Assembly: GCF_022808645.1 (NCBI RefSeq)
Contig: NZ_JAKZKT010000028.1
Span: forward strand, 1-58,789
Direction: 5' to 3'
DNA: 58,789 bases
Source: Bacillus litorisediminis
GTDB lineage: Bacteria > Bacillota > Bacilli > Bacillales > JC228
The translations under genes and the position numbers were made by a program. Within the stretch, counting starts at the first letter, position 1. Every line of letters starts with the position of its first letter. The notes beneath the pieces are model-generated. The model ran no database searches, had not been told where the DNA came from, and saw only the letters and a program-made list of their open reading frames with translations. This document shows, in pieces, positions 1-9,941 of the stretch.

Positions 1-123
1 AACCCTTTTAGGGTTAGCCGGAAAAGCAGTGCGGTTGGCGAACTATTCAGAGCCCCTTGAGGGGCTGGCCAGTAACAAAGGCTTTCAGCCGCAGAACAAA
101 CCACCCGTTTCACGGGTGGTTAT
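1..123 (+). mobile_element. Probable right end of an IS200/IS605-type element with omega-RNA-like 3' end (partial)
   Basis: The segment is dense in hairpins. They include AACCCTTTTAGGGTT at the very start, AGCCCCTTGAGGGGCT near 50-66, and CCACCCGTTTCACGGGTGG at about 100-118 followed by TTATGATT. This layout, with a final short GC-rich hairpin a few bases before the junction, resembles the right end of IS605-family elements, where the end of tnpB and its reRNA/omega RNA are encoded. The tnpB gene itself would lie upstream of the window. It is assigned by resemblance only; no transposase is visible and the element boundary is not proven. Confidence 0.42.
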
Positions 124-247
124 GATTAAATTTATGGTTACATTAAAAATGAAAAAAATCACCTTGCAAAAGTGGAGACTTCACAGCTTATCTGTGGTAA
201 AGTGTGAGGAGAATCAACAGTTTGTATGTGTTGCTAACATTTTTTAT

Positions 248-276
248 TTGTTATAAGATTGTAATGAGAATAAATT
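248..276 (+). promoter_or_regulatory. Weak candidate sigma-A promoter for the suf operon
   Basis: TTGTTA at 248-253 and TAAATT at 271-276 are separated by 17 bases and lie about 50 bases before sufC. Both hexamers match the consensus at only four of six positions. No terminator, riboswitch or clear operator is seen between the IS-like end and sufC. Another promoter further upstream is possible. Confidence 0.25.
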
Positions 277-322
277 GAGAATCACTCTTCTTTAGGAGAT
301 AGAAAACGGAGGTATATATTAC

Positions 323-1108
323 ATGGCTGGTTCTACTTTAACAATTAAAGATTTACATGTAGAAATTGATGGGAAAGAAATCTTAAAAGGGGTTAACCTT
401 GAAGTTAAAGGTGGCGAAATTCATGCCATCATGGGACCAAACGGTACTGGTAAATCCACACTTTCTTCAGCTATTATGGGTCACCCAAAATATGAAGTTA
501 CAAAAGGGTCCATTGAACTAGATGGAGAAAATGTTTTAGAAATGGAAGTAGACGAAAGAGCGCGTGCAGGTCTTTTCTTGGCTATGCAATATCCAAGTGA
601 AATTAGCGGGGTTACAAATGCTGACTTTTTACGCTCAGCAATCAATGCTCGCCGTGAAGAGGGCGACGAAATTTCATTGATGAAATTCATTCGCAAAATG
701 GATGAAAAAATGGAATTCCTTGAAATGGATCCAGATATGGCACAGCGTTATTTGAACGAAGGATTTTCCGGAGGAGAGAAAAAACGCAACGAAATTCTTC
801 AGCTTATGATGATTGAGCCTAAGATTGCAATCCTGGATGAGATTGACTCTGGCTTAGACATAGATGCATTGAAGGTTGTATCAAAAGGAATCAATGAAAT
901 GAGAAGTGATGATTTTGGCTGCTTAATCATTACTCACTATCAACGATTACTTAACTACATTACTCCAGATTACGTACATGTTATGATGCAAGGACGCATT
1001 GTTAAGTCCGGAGGTCCTGAATTGGCGCAACGACTAGAGGCAGAAGGATATGACTGGATTAAAAAAGAACTCGGCATTGAAGACGAAACTGTAGAACAAG
1101 AAGCGTAA
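323..1108 (+). CDS. sufC: SufC, Fe-S cluster assembly ATPase
   Basis: SufC is the cytosolic ABC-type ATPase of the SUF machinery. It works with SufB and SufD in the SufBC2D scaffold that builds Fe-S clusters. The 261-residue protein has the usual family length. It shows a Walker A motif GPNGTGKST at residues 38-46, an ABC signature FSGGEKKR at about 148-155, and Walker B ending ILDEIDSGLD at about 170-179. The start is preceded by GGAGG at about 308-312. It is the first gene of sufCDSUB, with 16 bases to sufD. Nothing is missing. Confidence 0.97.
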   Translation: MAGSTLTIKDLHVEIDGKEILKGVNLEVKGGEIHAIMGPNGTGKSTLSSAIMGHPKYEVTKGSIELDGENVLEMEVDERARAGLFLAMQYPSEISGVTNADFLRSAINARREEGDEISLMKFIRKMDEKMEFLEMDPDMAQRYLNEGFSGGEKKRNEILQLMMIEPKIAILDEIDSGLDIDALKVVSKGINEMRSDDFGCLIITHYQRLLNYITPDYVHVMMQGRIVKSGGPELAQRLEAEGYDWIKKELGIEDETVEQEA

Positions 1109-1124
1109 ATCTAGGAGGATTGAA

Positions 1125-4084
<2,960 letters not shown>

Positions 4085-4105
4085 AAAAGAATGGAGGAAT
4101 GACGG

Positions 4106-5503
4106 ATGGCAAAGAAAATGCCTGAAATCGGCGATTATAAATACGGTTTTCATGACCGTGACGTTTCCATCTTCCGCTCAAAACGCGGTTTGACATGTGA
4201 AATCGTTGAAGAAATTTCAAAAATGAAAAACGAACCTCAATGGATGCTTGATTTCCGTTTGAAATCCTTGGAACATTTTTACGCAAAGCCAATGCCACAA
4301 TGGGGCGGAGACTTAGGCGGATTAAACTTTGATGAAATTACGTACTATGTAAAGCCTTCTGAAAAGTCTGAGCGGTCTTGGGATGAAGTCCCTGAAGAAA
4401 TTAAGCGGACTTTTGATAAGCTCGGAATTCCGGAAGCTGAGCAAAAGTACTTGGCTGGGGTTTCAGCACAATATGAGTCTGAAGTTGTGTACCACAACAT
4501 GAAGGAAGAACTCGAGCAGCAAGGAATTATCTTTAAAGACACAGATTCAGCTCTTAAAGAAAACGAGGATATCTTTAGAGAACACTGGGCAAAAGTAATT
4601 CCTCCAACAGACAACAAATTTGCAGCGCTTAACTCAGCAGTTTGGTCAGGCGGATCTTTTATCTATGTGCCTCCTGGCGTTAAAGTGGAAACACCTCTTC
4701 AAGCGTATTTCCGCATTAACTCAGAAAATATGGGTCAATTCGAGCGTACCCTAATCATTGTGGACGAAGGCGCATCTGTACACTACGTGGAAGGATGTAC
4801 AGCTCCTGTGTACACAACAAACTCACTTCACAGTGCGGTTGTTGAAATTATCGTTAAAAAAGGCGGTTACTGCCGTTATACAACGATTCAGAACTGGGCA
4901 AACAACGTATACAATCTTGTTACCAAGCGTGCTGTATGTGAAGAAAACGCAACAATGGAATGGATTGACGGAAACATTGGTTCTAAATTAACGATGAAAT
5001 ATCCGGCTGTTATTTTAAAAGGAGAAGGAGCTCGCGGTATGACCTTATCGATCGCTCTTGCCGGTAAAGGTCAGCACCAGGATGCAGGTGCGAAAATGAT
5101 TCACTTGGCACCTAATACATCTTCTACGATTGTTTCTAAATCTATTTCTAAACAAGGCGGTAAAGTAACATACCGAGGTATCGTTCACTTTGGCCGTAAA
5201 GCAGAGGGTGCCCGTTCTAACATCGAATGTGATACGCTTATTATGGATAATCAGTCTACATCTGATACAATCCCATACAATGAAATTCTAAATGATAACA
5301 TTTCATTAGAGCACGAAGCGAAAGTTTCTAAAGTCTCTGAGGAACAACTGTTTTACCTCATGAGCCGTGGTATTTCTGAAGAAGAAGCAACGGAAATGAT
5401 TGTAATGGGCTTCATCGAGCCATTCACAAAAGAGCTTCCAATGGAATATGCTGTTGAAATGAACCGTCTCATCAAATTCGAGATGGAAGGAAGTATTGGT
5501 TAA
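4106..5503 (+). CDS. sufB: SufB, Fe-S cluster scaffold; last codons supplied by the prophage
   Basis: SufB is the 465-residue core scaffold subunit of SufBC2D on which the cluster is built. Full-length similarity to the family is clear, including the FYLMSRGIS block near the C-terminus. AATGGAGGAATGACGG precedes the ATG. The unusual point is the 3' end. The prophage is integrated within the coding sequence, with a 20-bp core at 5471-5490. The last four codons and stop (5491-5503) lie on the phage side, yet they encode the same residues, GSIG, as the displaced native end at 44866-44880. The protein is therefore predicted intact in the lysogen. Its native terminator (44887-44926) is no longer downstream. 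Confidence 0.96.
   Translation: MAKKMPEIGDYKYGFHDRDVSIFRSKRGLTCEIVEEISKMKNEPQWMLDFRLKSLEHFYAKPMPQWGGDLGGLNFDEITYYVKPSEKSERSWDEVPEEIKRTFDKLGIPEAEQKYLAGVSAQYESEVVYHNMKEELEQQGIIFKDTDSALKENEDIFREHWAKVIPPTDNKFAALNSAVWSGGSFIYVPPGVKVETPLQAYFRINSENMGQFERTLIIVDEGASVHYVEGCTAPVYTTNSLHSAVVEIIVKKGGYCRYTTIQNWANNVYNLVTKRAVCEENATMEWIDGNIGSKLTMKYPAVILKGEGARGMTLSIALAGKGQHQDAGAKMIHLAPNTSSTIVSKSISKQGGKVTYRGIVHFGRKAEGARSNIECDTLIMDNQSTSDTIPYNEILNDNISLEHEAKVSKVSEEQLFYLMSRGISEEEATEMIVMGFIEPFTKELPMEYAVEMNRLIKFEMEGSIG
5471..5490 (+). other. attL: attL core of the prophage, inside sufB
   Basis: The 20 bases here are repeated exactly and in the same orientation at 44848-44867. The integrase gene lies immediately inside this copy. 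Flanking bases differ on both sides (C against A at the left edge; AAG against TTC at the right), so the identity stops at 20 bp. Confidence 0.9.
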
Positions 5504-5542
5504 GCTTGGTATATCAAGGTTTCTGATACAGTAAAATAGGGC

Positions 5543-5562
5543 TTGCCCAAGATTTGCCCAAG
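5543..5562 (+). promoter_or_regulatory. Putative integrase arm-type sites, left arm (two TTGCCCAAG copies)
   Basis: TTGCCCAAG occurs at 5543-5551 and again at 5554-5562, an 11-base period, about 53 bases inside the attL core. The right arm has the equivalent pair at 44727-44746 with the same 11-base period and orientation. Paired repeats near one helical turn apart on both arms are what an AP2-like N-terminal domain of a tyrosine integrase would bind. This function is inferred. Confidence 0.55.
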
Positions 5563-5564
5563 TT

Positions 5565-6719
5565 TTATTTATTAATATACCGCTGATATCTAACCAAAGC
5601 GTCATCCTCAATTTTCTTAGTGACGTGTAGGTATGTGTCAGCGGTCATTTTTATGCTGGTATGTCCGAGTCGTTCTGAAACGTATTTAATATTGGCTTCA
5701 GCCTCTAATAGATGTACAGCGTGTGAGTGTCTTAAAGCGTGTGGCGATAGTACAGGAAGTTTAGCGCGTTTACATACTTCTTTGAAATATTCTCTTACGA
5801 CGTTTGTACGTAGCCATCGACCCTCATGTTGGAAGAAAACAATATTGTTTTTAGGAGCCTTATAATTTTCGTACATGAGAACAACTTCTTTTCGGTTAGT
5901 TTTATGTTTTTTTAACCAGTAAACCGTCTCATCATCTAACTTTATTTCTCTGATACTTGATTTAGTTTTTGGTGTAGATATATTCGGTTTTGAATTAAGT
6001 GGATAGACTAATGTTTTATTAACTTTTAAAGTTTTTTTATCTAAATCTATGTCCTCCCAGGTTAAGGCTAAGGCCTCGCCAATCCGAATACCGGTATGAG
6101 ACATAAGAAAAAATAATACATAGTATTGAATTGAGTGTTGATATTTTGCATTTTTGACTGGTTTTTTCACTTCTTTTAGGAATTTGTCTAATTCTTCACG
6201 AGAGAAAAACTTCAGTTCTTTGTTTTGTTTTGTTTCTTTAGGGATTTTAATCTTCTGAGCTGGATTTTCTCTTAAAATGTTATATTCATACACAGCATCG
6301 TTTAAAGCTGTGTTCATAATACTATGGATCCGTCTTGTCGTACCTTCTGAATAATGTTCTCGCAGTTCATTAATCCATTGTTGATATTCTTTGCGGGTAA
6401 TTTCTTTTAATCGATAATTACCCCATCTAGGGATGATATTTAACCTTACAACACGTTCTTGAACGGAGTAGGTCATAGGCTTTAAAAACGGTTTCTTATA
6501 CGTTTCTAGCCACTCTAGAACATAGTCTTTGATTAACTCGTCTCCGTTTTCTGCAAAACCGTAATGATGAATTTGACGTTCAGCTTCTATAGCCGCTAAT
6601 TGCGCTTCTTTCTTAGTAGCAAAGCCCCCCTTAGAACTTTCCTTAGACTTTCCTGTGCGTCTATCGACAAAACTAATACGATATTCCCACTTCTTCCCTC
6701 TTTTTCTGAAGCTGGCCAA
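5565..6719 (-). CDS. int: Tyrosine recombinase integrase
   Basis: This is a phage integrase of the lambda/Tn916 type. It has an N-terminal AP2-like arm-binding region (about residues 1-55), a SAM-like core-binding domain (about 60-160) and a catalytic domain (about 170-380). Expected catalytic residues are present: R212 in HTGIRIGEAL, H327 and R330 in PHALRH, H353 in LGHTS, and the nucleophile Y363 in DTYLH. The 384-residue length is normal. The start is read as TTG, preceded by AAGGGGGAA. It sits directly beside attL, reading toward sufB, so its transcript converges with the suf transcript. Confidence 0.95.
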   Translation of the reverse strand: MASFRKRGKKWEYRISFVDRRTGKSKESSKGGFATKKEAQLAAIEAERQIHHYGFAENGDELIKDYVLEWLETYKKPFLKPMTYSVQERVVRLNIIPRWGNYRLKEITRKEYQQWINELREHYSEGTTRRIHSIMNTALNDAVYEYNILRENPAQKIKIPKETKQNKELKFFSREELDKFLKEVKKPVKNAKYQHSIQYYVLFFLMSHTGIRIGEALALTWEDIDLDKKTLKVNKTLVYPLNSKPNISTPKTKSSIREIKLDDETVYWLKKHKTNRKEVVLMYENYKAPKNNIVFFQHEGRWLRTNVVREYFKEVCKRAKLPVLSPHALRHSHAVHLLEAEANIKYVSERLGHTSIKMTADTYLHVTKKIEDDALVRYQRYINK

Positions 6720-6731
6720 AGTGATTCCCCC

Positions 6732-7346
6732 TTATACATTTATAAATATCTTTTTAAGCTTCCCAAGAATTTGAACACCTTCACTGTAGAATTTTGTCGG
6801 ATAAGCAGGGTTTTCAGATACAAGGTTAATTCCGTTTTCTTGTTTATAAACTCTTTTTAGTACAGCATCCCCATCGATTAAAACTGCTGCTATTTCTCCG
6901 TCTTCCACTTCTGGCTGCTCACGAATTAGGACTAAATCCCCATCATGAATACGTGCGTTAATCATACTATCTCCTTTAGCGCGCAAGAAAAAATACTTTC
7001 CTCCGTTTAGCCAAGAGCTAGGCACATCTTCGTAGCCTTCGATATCTTCGTAGGCTAAAACCCCGTTTCCACAGGATATTTGTCCTACTATTGGTACAGA
7101 CTTAAAAGAAGGTACTGTATAAACGTTACCTTTCTCCTTAATTTCTGGACTATCATCTGTACCAAATACAGTGTCTAAATCCACACCATAAACTTCCGCT
7201 AACTTACGGATTGTACCAAGGCTTGGAGTTCTTGTTTCATTCTCATAATGACTATATGTTTGTTTAGTGACTCCGATTTTTTTAGCCACCTCTTCTTGTT
7301 TCCAACCTTCTAATTTGCGTAATTCTCTTAATTTTTTCCCGAACAT
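6732..7346 (-). CDS. CI/LexA-like repressor with self-cleaving S24 domain
   Basis: This is the master lysogeny repressor. An XRE-type helix-turn-helix covers about residues 5-60, followed by a LexA/S24 peptidase-like domain. Candidate autocleavage residues are Cys92-Gly93, Ser127 in GDSM and Lys164. The 35- and 37-residue gaps equal those of LexA (84/119/156), so RecA-stimulated cleavage after DNA damage is expected. The ATG at 7346 was chosen over an upstream start because GGAAGGGGAG lies just before it. It is transcribed from its own consensus promoter, divergent from the early genes, and lies upstream of int. Confidence 0.93.
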   Translation of the reverse strand: MFGKKLRELRKLEGWKQEEVAKKIGVTKQTYSHYENETRTPSLGTIRKLAEVYGVDLDTVFGTDDSPEIKEKGNVYTVPSFKSVPIVGQISCGNGVLAYEDIEGYEDVPSSWLNGGKYFFLRAKGDSMINARIHDGDLVLIREQPEVEDGEIAAVLIDGDAVLKRVYKQENGINLVSENPAYPTKFYSEGVQILGKLKKIFINV

Positions 7347-7371
7347 TTGATAATCTCCCCTTCCATCACAT

Positions 7372-7400
7372 ATAATAGGGAAGTTTGTTGGTTGTGTCAA
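7372..7400 (-). promoter_or_regulatory. Repressor promoter (lysogenic, PRM-like)
   Basis: On the minus strand TTGACA (7400-7395) and TATTAT (7377-7372) are separated by exactly 17 bases, about 25 bases before the repressor start. A GGCGAC box at 7407-7412 lies just upstream of the -35 element, where the repressor or Cro could act. Confidence 0.82.
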
Positions 7401-7486
7401 CAAAAAGGCGACACAAATCTACAAAAATAGACCTAAATACTCAAATTGCGATAGAATTTTTTAATAAAATAATACTAAAGTCCTAG

Positions 7487-7515
7487 TTGACAGTCGCTCA
7501 TATGTGGATTATTAT
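7487..7515 (+). promoter_or_regulatory. Early lytic promoter (PR-like)
   Basis: TTGACA at 7487-7492 and TATTAT at 7510-7515 are 17 bases apart. The promoter diverges from the repressor promoter and drives the Cro-like gene and the early operon. An inverted GCGACT box (7492-7497) touches the -35 element, and a full operator-like repeat starts at 7516 just after the -10. Confidence 0.85.
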
Positions 7516-7535
7516 GAGTATACGAACAGGCGACT
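7516..7535 (+). promoter_or_regulatory. Operator-like repeat 1
   Basis: GAGTATACGAACAGGCGACT recurs at 7755-7774 with four changes in the centre (TTTA in place of AACA region), on either side of the Cro-like gene. Shorter GGCGAC or GCGACT boxes occur at 7407-7412 and, inverted, at 7492-7497. The positions overlap or adjoin both divergent promoters, which suggests binding sites for the repressor and/or Cro. Confidence 0.6.
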
Positions 7536-7552
7536 GGAAAGAGAGGTGAAAA

Positions 7553-7756
7553 ATGGTGAGGGTGGAAGAAAAAAGAAAACTTGAAGCAAAAAGAATTAAA
7601 ATGAATATGAAGCAAGAAGAAATCGCAGGAAGGGTAGGGATATCCCGTCAGCATTACAACAGAATTCTGAATGGAAAAAGAAAGCCGTCTGTGGAGCTTG
7701 CAAAACAACTTGGTACCATCTTAAACGTAGAGTGGACCATTTTTTTTATCGATTGA
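7553..7756 (+). CDS. Cro-like XRE-family DNA-binding protein
   Basis: The 67-residue protein is almost entirely one helix-turn-helix (KQEEIAGRVGISRQHYNRILNG, residues about 18-40). It is the first gene from the early promoter, and GAGAGGTG lies before the ATG. Position opposite the repressor and small size suggest a Cro role, limiting repressor synthesis during lytic growth. Confidence 0.8.
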   Translation: MVRVEEKRKLEAKRIKMNMKQEEIAGRVGISRQHYNRILNGKRKPSVELAKQLGTILNVEWTIFFID

Positions 7757-7774
7757 GTATACGTTTAGGCGACT
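7755..7774 (+). promoter_or_regulatory. Operator-like repeat 2
   Basis: GAGTATACGTTTAGGCGACT matches the repeat at 7516-7535. It overlaps the stop codon of the Cro-like gene and precedes the next small gene, so it might act as a roadblock or a second control point for the early operon. Confidence 0.5.
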
Positions 7775-7796
7775 TTTTAAAGGAAGGGTGAGGTAA

Positions 7797-7901
7797 TTGA
7801 CGGAAGAAGAAAAGCAAAAGCGTAAGGAAACGCTCTTAAAAGAAATAGTTTCAGAGATTCAGAGTTTAGAGGTGATAGAACTTGATCCAAGTACAGATTG
7901 A
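7797..7901 (+). CDS. Small hypothetical protein (34 aa)
   Basis: A TTG-initiated reading frame is preceded by GGAAGGGTGAGG. The product is short, charged and helical-looking (starts MTEEEKQKRKETLLKE). It overlaps the start of the DUF771-like gene by 20 bases. No known family was recognised. Confidence 0.4.
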   Translation: MTEEEKQKRKETLLKEIVSEIQSLEVIELDPSTD

Positions 7902-8142
7902 CGAGCAAGAAGTCAGAAAGATGTACCTTCAAAAACTCGAAGAAAAGGTCAAGGAAATCGATGCCGAGTTAGTTTTCTGGGATGCTAGTGAGCTTAAAAG
8001 AAGAACTTGCATGAGCTGGAATACCATTCAAAAGGAATTTTTCTTTCACCCGAAATTCCCTAAAACAAAAGTAGGGGGCAAGTGGTACTTTCCAGCAAGA
8101 CAAGTCAAAGAATTCTTGCTTACCTGGTTAAACGAACAATAA
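7882..8142 (+). CDS. DUF771-like phage regulatory protein
   Basis: This 86-residue protein carries a winged-helix/MerR-like core (WDASELKRRTCMSWNTIQKEF) followed by HPKFPKTKVGGKWYFPARQVKEFL. The layout is that of DUF771 proteins encoded next to Cro and antirepressor genes in Firmicute phages. It probably binds DNA. The start is read as TTG after AGAGGTGATAG. Confidence 0.65.
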   Translation: MIQVQIDEQEVRKMYLQKLEEKVKEIDAELVFWDASELKRRTCMSWNTIQKEFFFHPKFPKTKVGGKWYFPARQVKEFLLTWLNEQ

Positions 8143-8169
8143 GGCTAAATCAAAACAGGAGATGGAAAA

Positions 8170-8370
8170 ATGAACGAACTAACAAATCTTAAATCATTTA
8201 AAGAACAGAATCCGCTACTGAGCTCGGTACCTGACAAAGAATTTCAATACATCGATGGGAAATGGTACTTATCCCTTAACGGAATGAAACAATTAGCTTT
8301 TGCACACAAAAGGTCTGACCTTTTAAAAGTGGCAATGGAGGTAGAAAAACATGCAAGTGTTCAAAAATGA
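8170..8370 (+). CDS. Hypothetical early phage protein (66 aa)
   Basis: A good Shine-Dalgarno (AGGAGATGG) precedes the ATG. No family was recognised. The protein contains a YIDGKWYLSLNGMKQLAF segment resembling short phage excisionase or helix-turn-helix pieces, but this is weak. The 3' end overlaps the antirepressor start by 20 bases, suggesting coupled translation. Confidence 0.6.
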   Translation: MNELTNLKSFKEQNPLLSSVPDKEFQYIDGKWYLSLNGMKQLAFAHKRSDLLKVAMEVEKHASVQK

Positions 8371-9109
8371 ATTATTTGAAGTATCCGCAAAGGTTGAAAA
8401 TGAGCAAATTTTATTTGATGTCGAACAAGTTGCTAAATCACTGGGATTTGTACAACACAAAAATAGCAAAGAGTATGTTCGATGGGAAACCATTAACAGA
8501 TATTTACACAAGTATGTTTCCCAACAAGTTGGGAAGGGCGATTTAATCCCGGAAGCACTCGTTTACAAGTTGGCTTTTAAAGCATCTAATGAAGTCGCAG
8601 AAAAATTCCAAGATTGGCTTGCGATCGAAGTCATTCCATCTATTCGGAAACATGGTGCATACATGACCAAGCAAACACTTGAGCAGGCATTAACTAGTCC
8701 AGACTTTTTAATAGACTTAGCTACTAGGTTAAAAGAAGAACAGACTAAAAGATTAGAAGCTGAACAAACGATTAAGAAAAACCAACCCAAAGTATTATTC
8801 GCAGACAGCGTAGCTAGTTCAAAAACTTCAATACTTGTTGGAGAACTTGCAAAACTGCTTAAGCAAAACGGTGTAGAAATAGGACAGAAAAGATTATTCG
8901 CTTGGCTTAGAGATAAAGGCTATCTCATTAAAAGATACGGCACTGATTATAACATGCCAACTCAAAAATCAATGGAACTGGAACTATTTGAAATTAAAGA
9001 AACATCCATAACACATTCAGATGGACATATAAGCGTCAACAAAACTCCAAAGGTAACTGGCAAAGGTCAGATGTATTTTATCAACAAATTCTTAAATAAA
9101 GCGAATTAA
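8351..9109 (+). CDS. ant: Antirepressor, BRO-N plus KilAC/ANT domains
   Basis: The 252-residue protein has an N-terminal BRO-N domain (about residues 1-105, with KYVSQQ...LAIEVIPSIRKHGAYM) and a C-terminal KilAC domain (about 140-250, with LAKLLKQNG...RLFAWLRDKGYLI). This is the classic phage antirepressor layout and it sits in the immediate-early region. It may counteract the repressor or act as a DNA-binding regulator. GGAGG precedes the ATG. Confidence 0.9.
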   Translation: MQVFKNELFEVSAKVENEQILFDVEQVAKSLGFVQHKNSKEYVRWETINRYLHKYVSQQVGKGDLIPEALVYKLAFKASNEVAEKFQDWLAIEVIPSIRKHGAYMTKQTLEQALTSPDFLIDLATRLKEEQTKRLEAEQTIKKNQPKVLFADSVASSKTSILVGELAKLLKQNGVEIGQKRLFAWLRDKGYLIKRYGTDYNMPTQKSMELELFEIKETSITHSDGHISVNKTPKVTGKGQMYFINKFLNKAN

Positions 9110-9123
9110 GGGAGGAAATGAAA

Positions 9124-9393
9124 ATGACAATCGAAACACAGTTAGAGGTAATTAAGAAGGCTTTAGAAAGTGGTGGGAGAGTCGAGATTTACTTTTTTGA
9201 TATGGAAGGTCCTGAACAAGCAGAAACAGTCGCAAAAGAATATGCAAACCCATTAGAGCAAGAGGTTGAAAATTGGGAATCAGAATTTTGTGGAGGAACA
9301 AGAACAAGCGAAATAATCACACCTGTTAGAATCCATACTTTCTACAACATAAAGGAGGAACAAAATGAGACAACACACGATGTCCCGTTTTGA
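9124..9393 (+). CDS. Hypothetical phage protein (89 aa)
   Basis: An acidic protein of unknown function, with a VEIYFFDMEGPEQAETVAKEYA segment. The ATG at 9124 is preferred to the one six bases upstream because it has correct spacing from GGGAGG. Its end overlaps the next gene by 29 bases. Confidence 0.6.
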   Translation: MTIETQLEVIKKALESGGRVEIYFFDMEGPEQAETVAKEYANPLEQEVENWESEFCGGTRTSEIITPVRIHTFYNIKEEQNETTHDVPF

Positions 9394-9556
9394 TGAAGAA
9401 ATAGAAGAGCCTTTTGTGCTCGGAGACTGTGAAGGGTGCGGATTAGAGGTTTACGAAGGTGACGAACATTTCGACTACCAAGGCGATCTGATTCACAAAG
9501 ATTCAAGCTGTGTGATGGAATACTTTGGAAACATGGCTATAAGTAAAGGATGGTGA
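9365..9556 (+). CDS. Small zinc-ribbon-like phage protein (63 aa)
   Basis: Residues CEGCGLEV ... H ... C form a plausible metal site (DCEGCG near residue 21, HKDSSC near 44-49). It resembles YqaI-type proteins of Bacillus prophages. AAGGAGGAAC lies before the ATG. Function is unknown. Confidence 0.6.
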   Translation: MRQHTMSRFDEEIEEPFVLGDCEGCGLEVYEGDEHFDYQGDLIHKDSSCVMEYFGNMAISKGW

Positions 9557-9744
9557 TTGCCGTGAATGAAGCCATAAAGGAGATAGAAAAGGATAGAGAC
9601 TATCACCTTAGACAGTTTGAAGAAAACAAGCGGAAAATCGAACAATATAAAGACTCTATCCGCATCTTAGAAGAAGCGAACATAAAAGAAGAAAGATTAC
9701 TTAAACAGTTTAATGAAGTTTTAGACAAAATAAAAAGCTTCTAG
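9550..9744 (+). CDS. Small coiled-coil protein (about 64 aa)
   Basis: The product is almost wholly helical and charged (EIEKDRDYHLRQFEENKRKIEQ...), typical of a short coiled coil. The start is uncertain: ATG 9550 overlaps the previous stop, while a GTG at 9562 is an alternative. No family was recognised. Confidence 0.55.
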   Translation: MVIAVNEAIKEIEKDRDYHLRQFEENKRKIEQYKDSIRILEEANIKEERLLKQFNEVLDKIKSF

Positions 9745-9803
9745 GACCGCCATCCTAAAAGCCACAAATGAATACACTCGTTTCTATTATAGGAGGAAAT
9801 CAA

Positions 9804-9941
9804 ATGATTGTCTACCAAGTCAATAACAAGTTTTTTATAGATGGAACTACAAACTTAGTGGAAGTTTCTTCTTATACCTTTAATCAGTGGATAGAGGAAG
9901 GTCAAGATTTAGAGGTTGTCGAGGGGGAGAACTATGACTGA
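9804..9941 (+). CDS. Hypothetical phage protein (45 aa)
   Basis: A 45-codon frame begins after TAGGAGGAAATCAA, a strong ribosome binding site. The product, starting MIVYQVNNKFFIDGTTN, looks like a small beta-strand protein. Its stop overlaps the ERF gene start region by 8 bases. No family was recognised. Confidence 0.55.
   Translation: MIVYQVNNKFFIDGTTNLVEVSSYTFNQWIEEGQDLEVVEGENYD

Noticed and set aside
29-256. Open reading frame of 75 codons at the left edge
   Set aside because: It runs through hairpin-rich IS-like sequence and a leader region, has no ribosome binding site and no recognisable protein.
258-290. Fur-box-like AATGAGAATAAATTGAGAATCAC upstream of sufC
   Set aside because: The match to a 7-1-7 inverted repeat is poor and the half-sites are direct, not inverted. 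I cannot support iron regulation from it.
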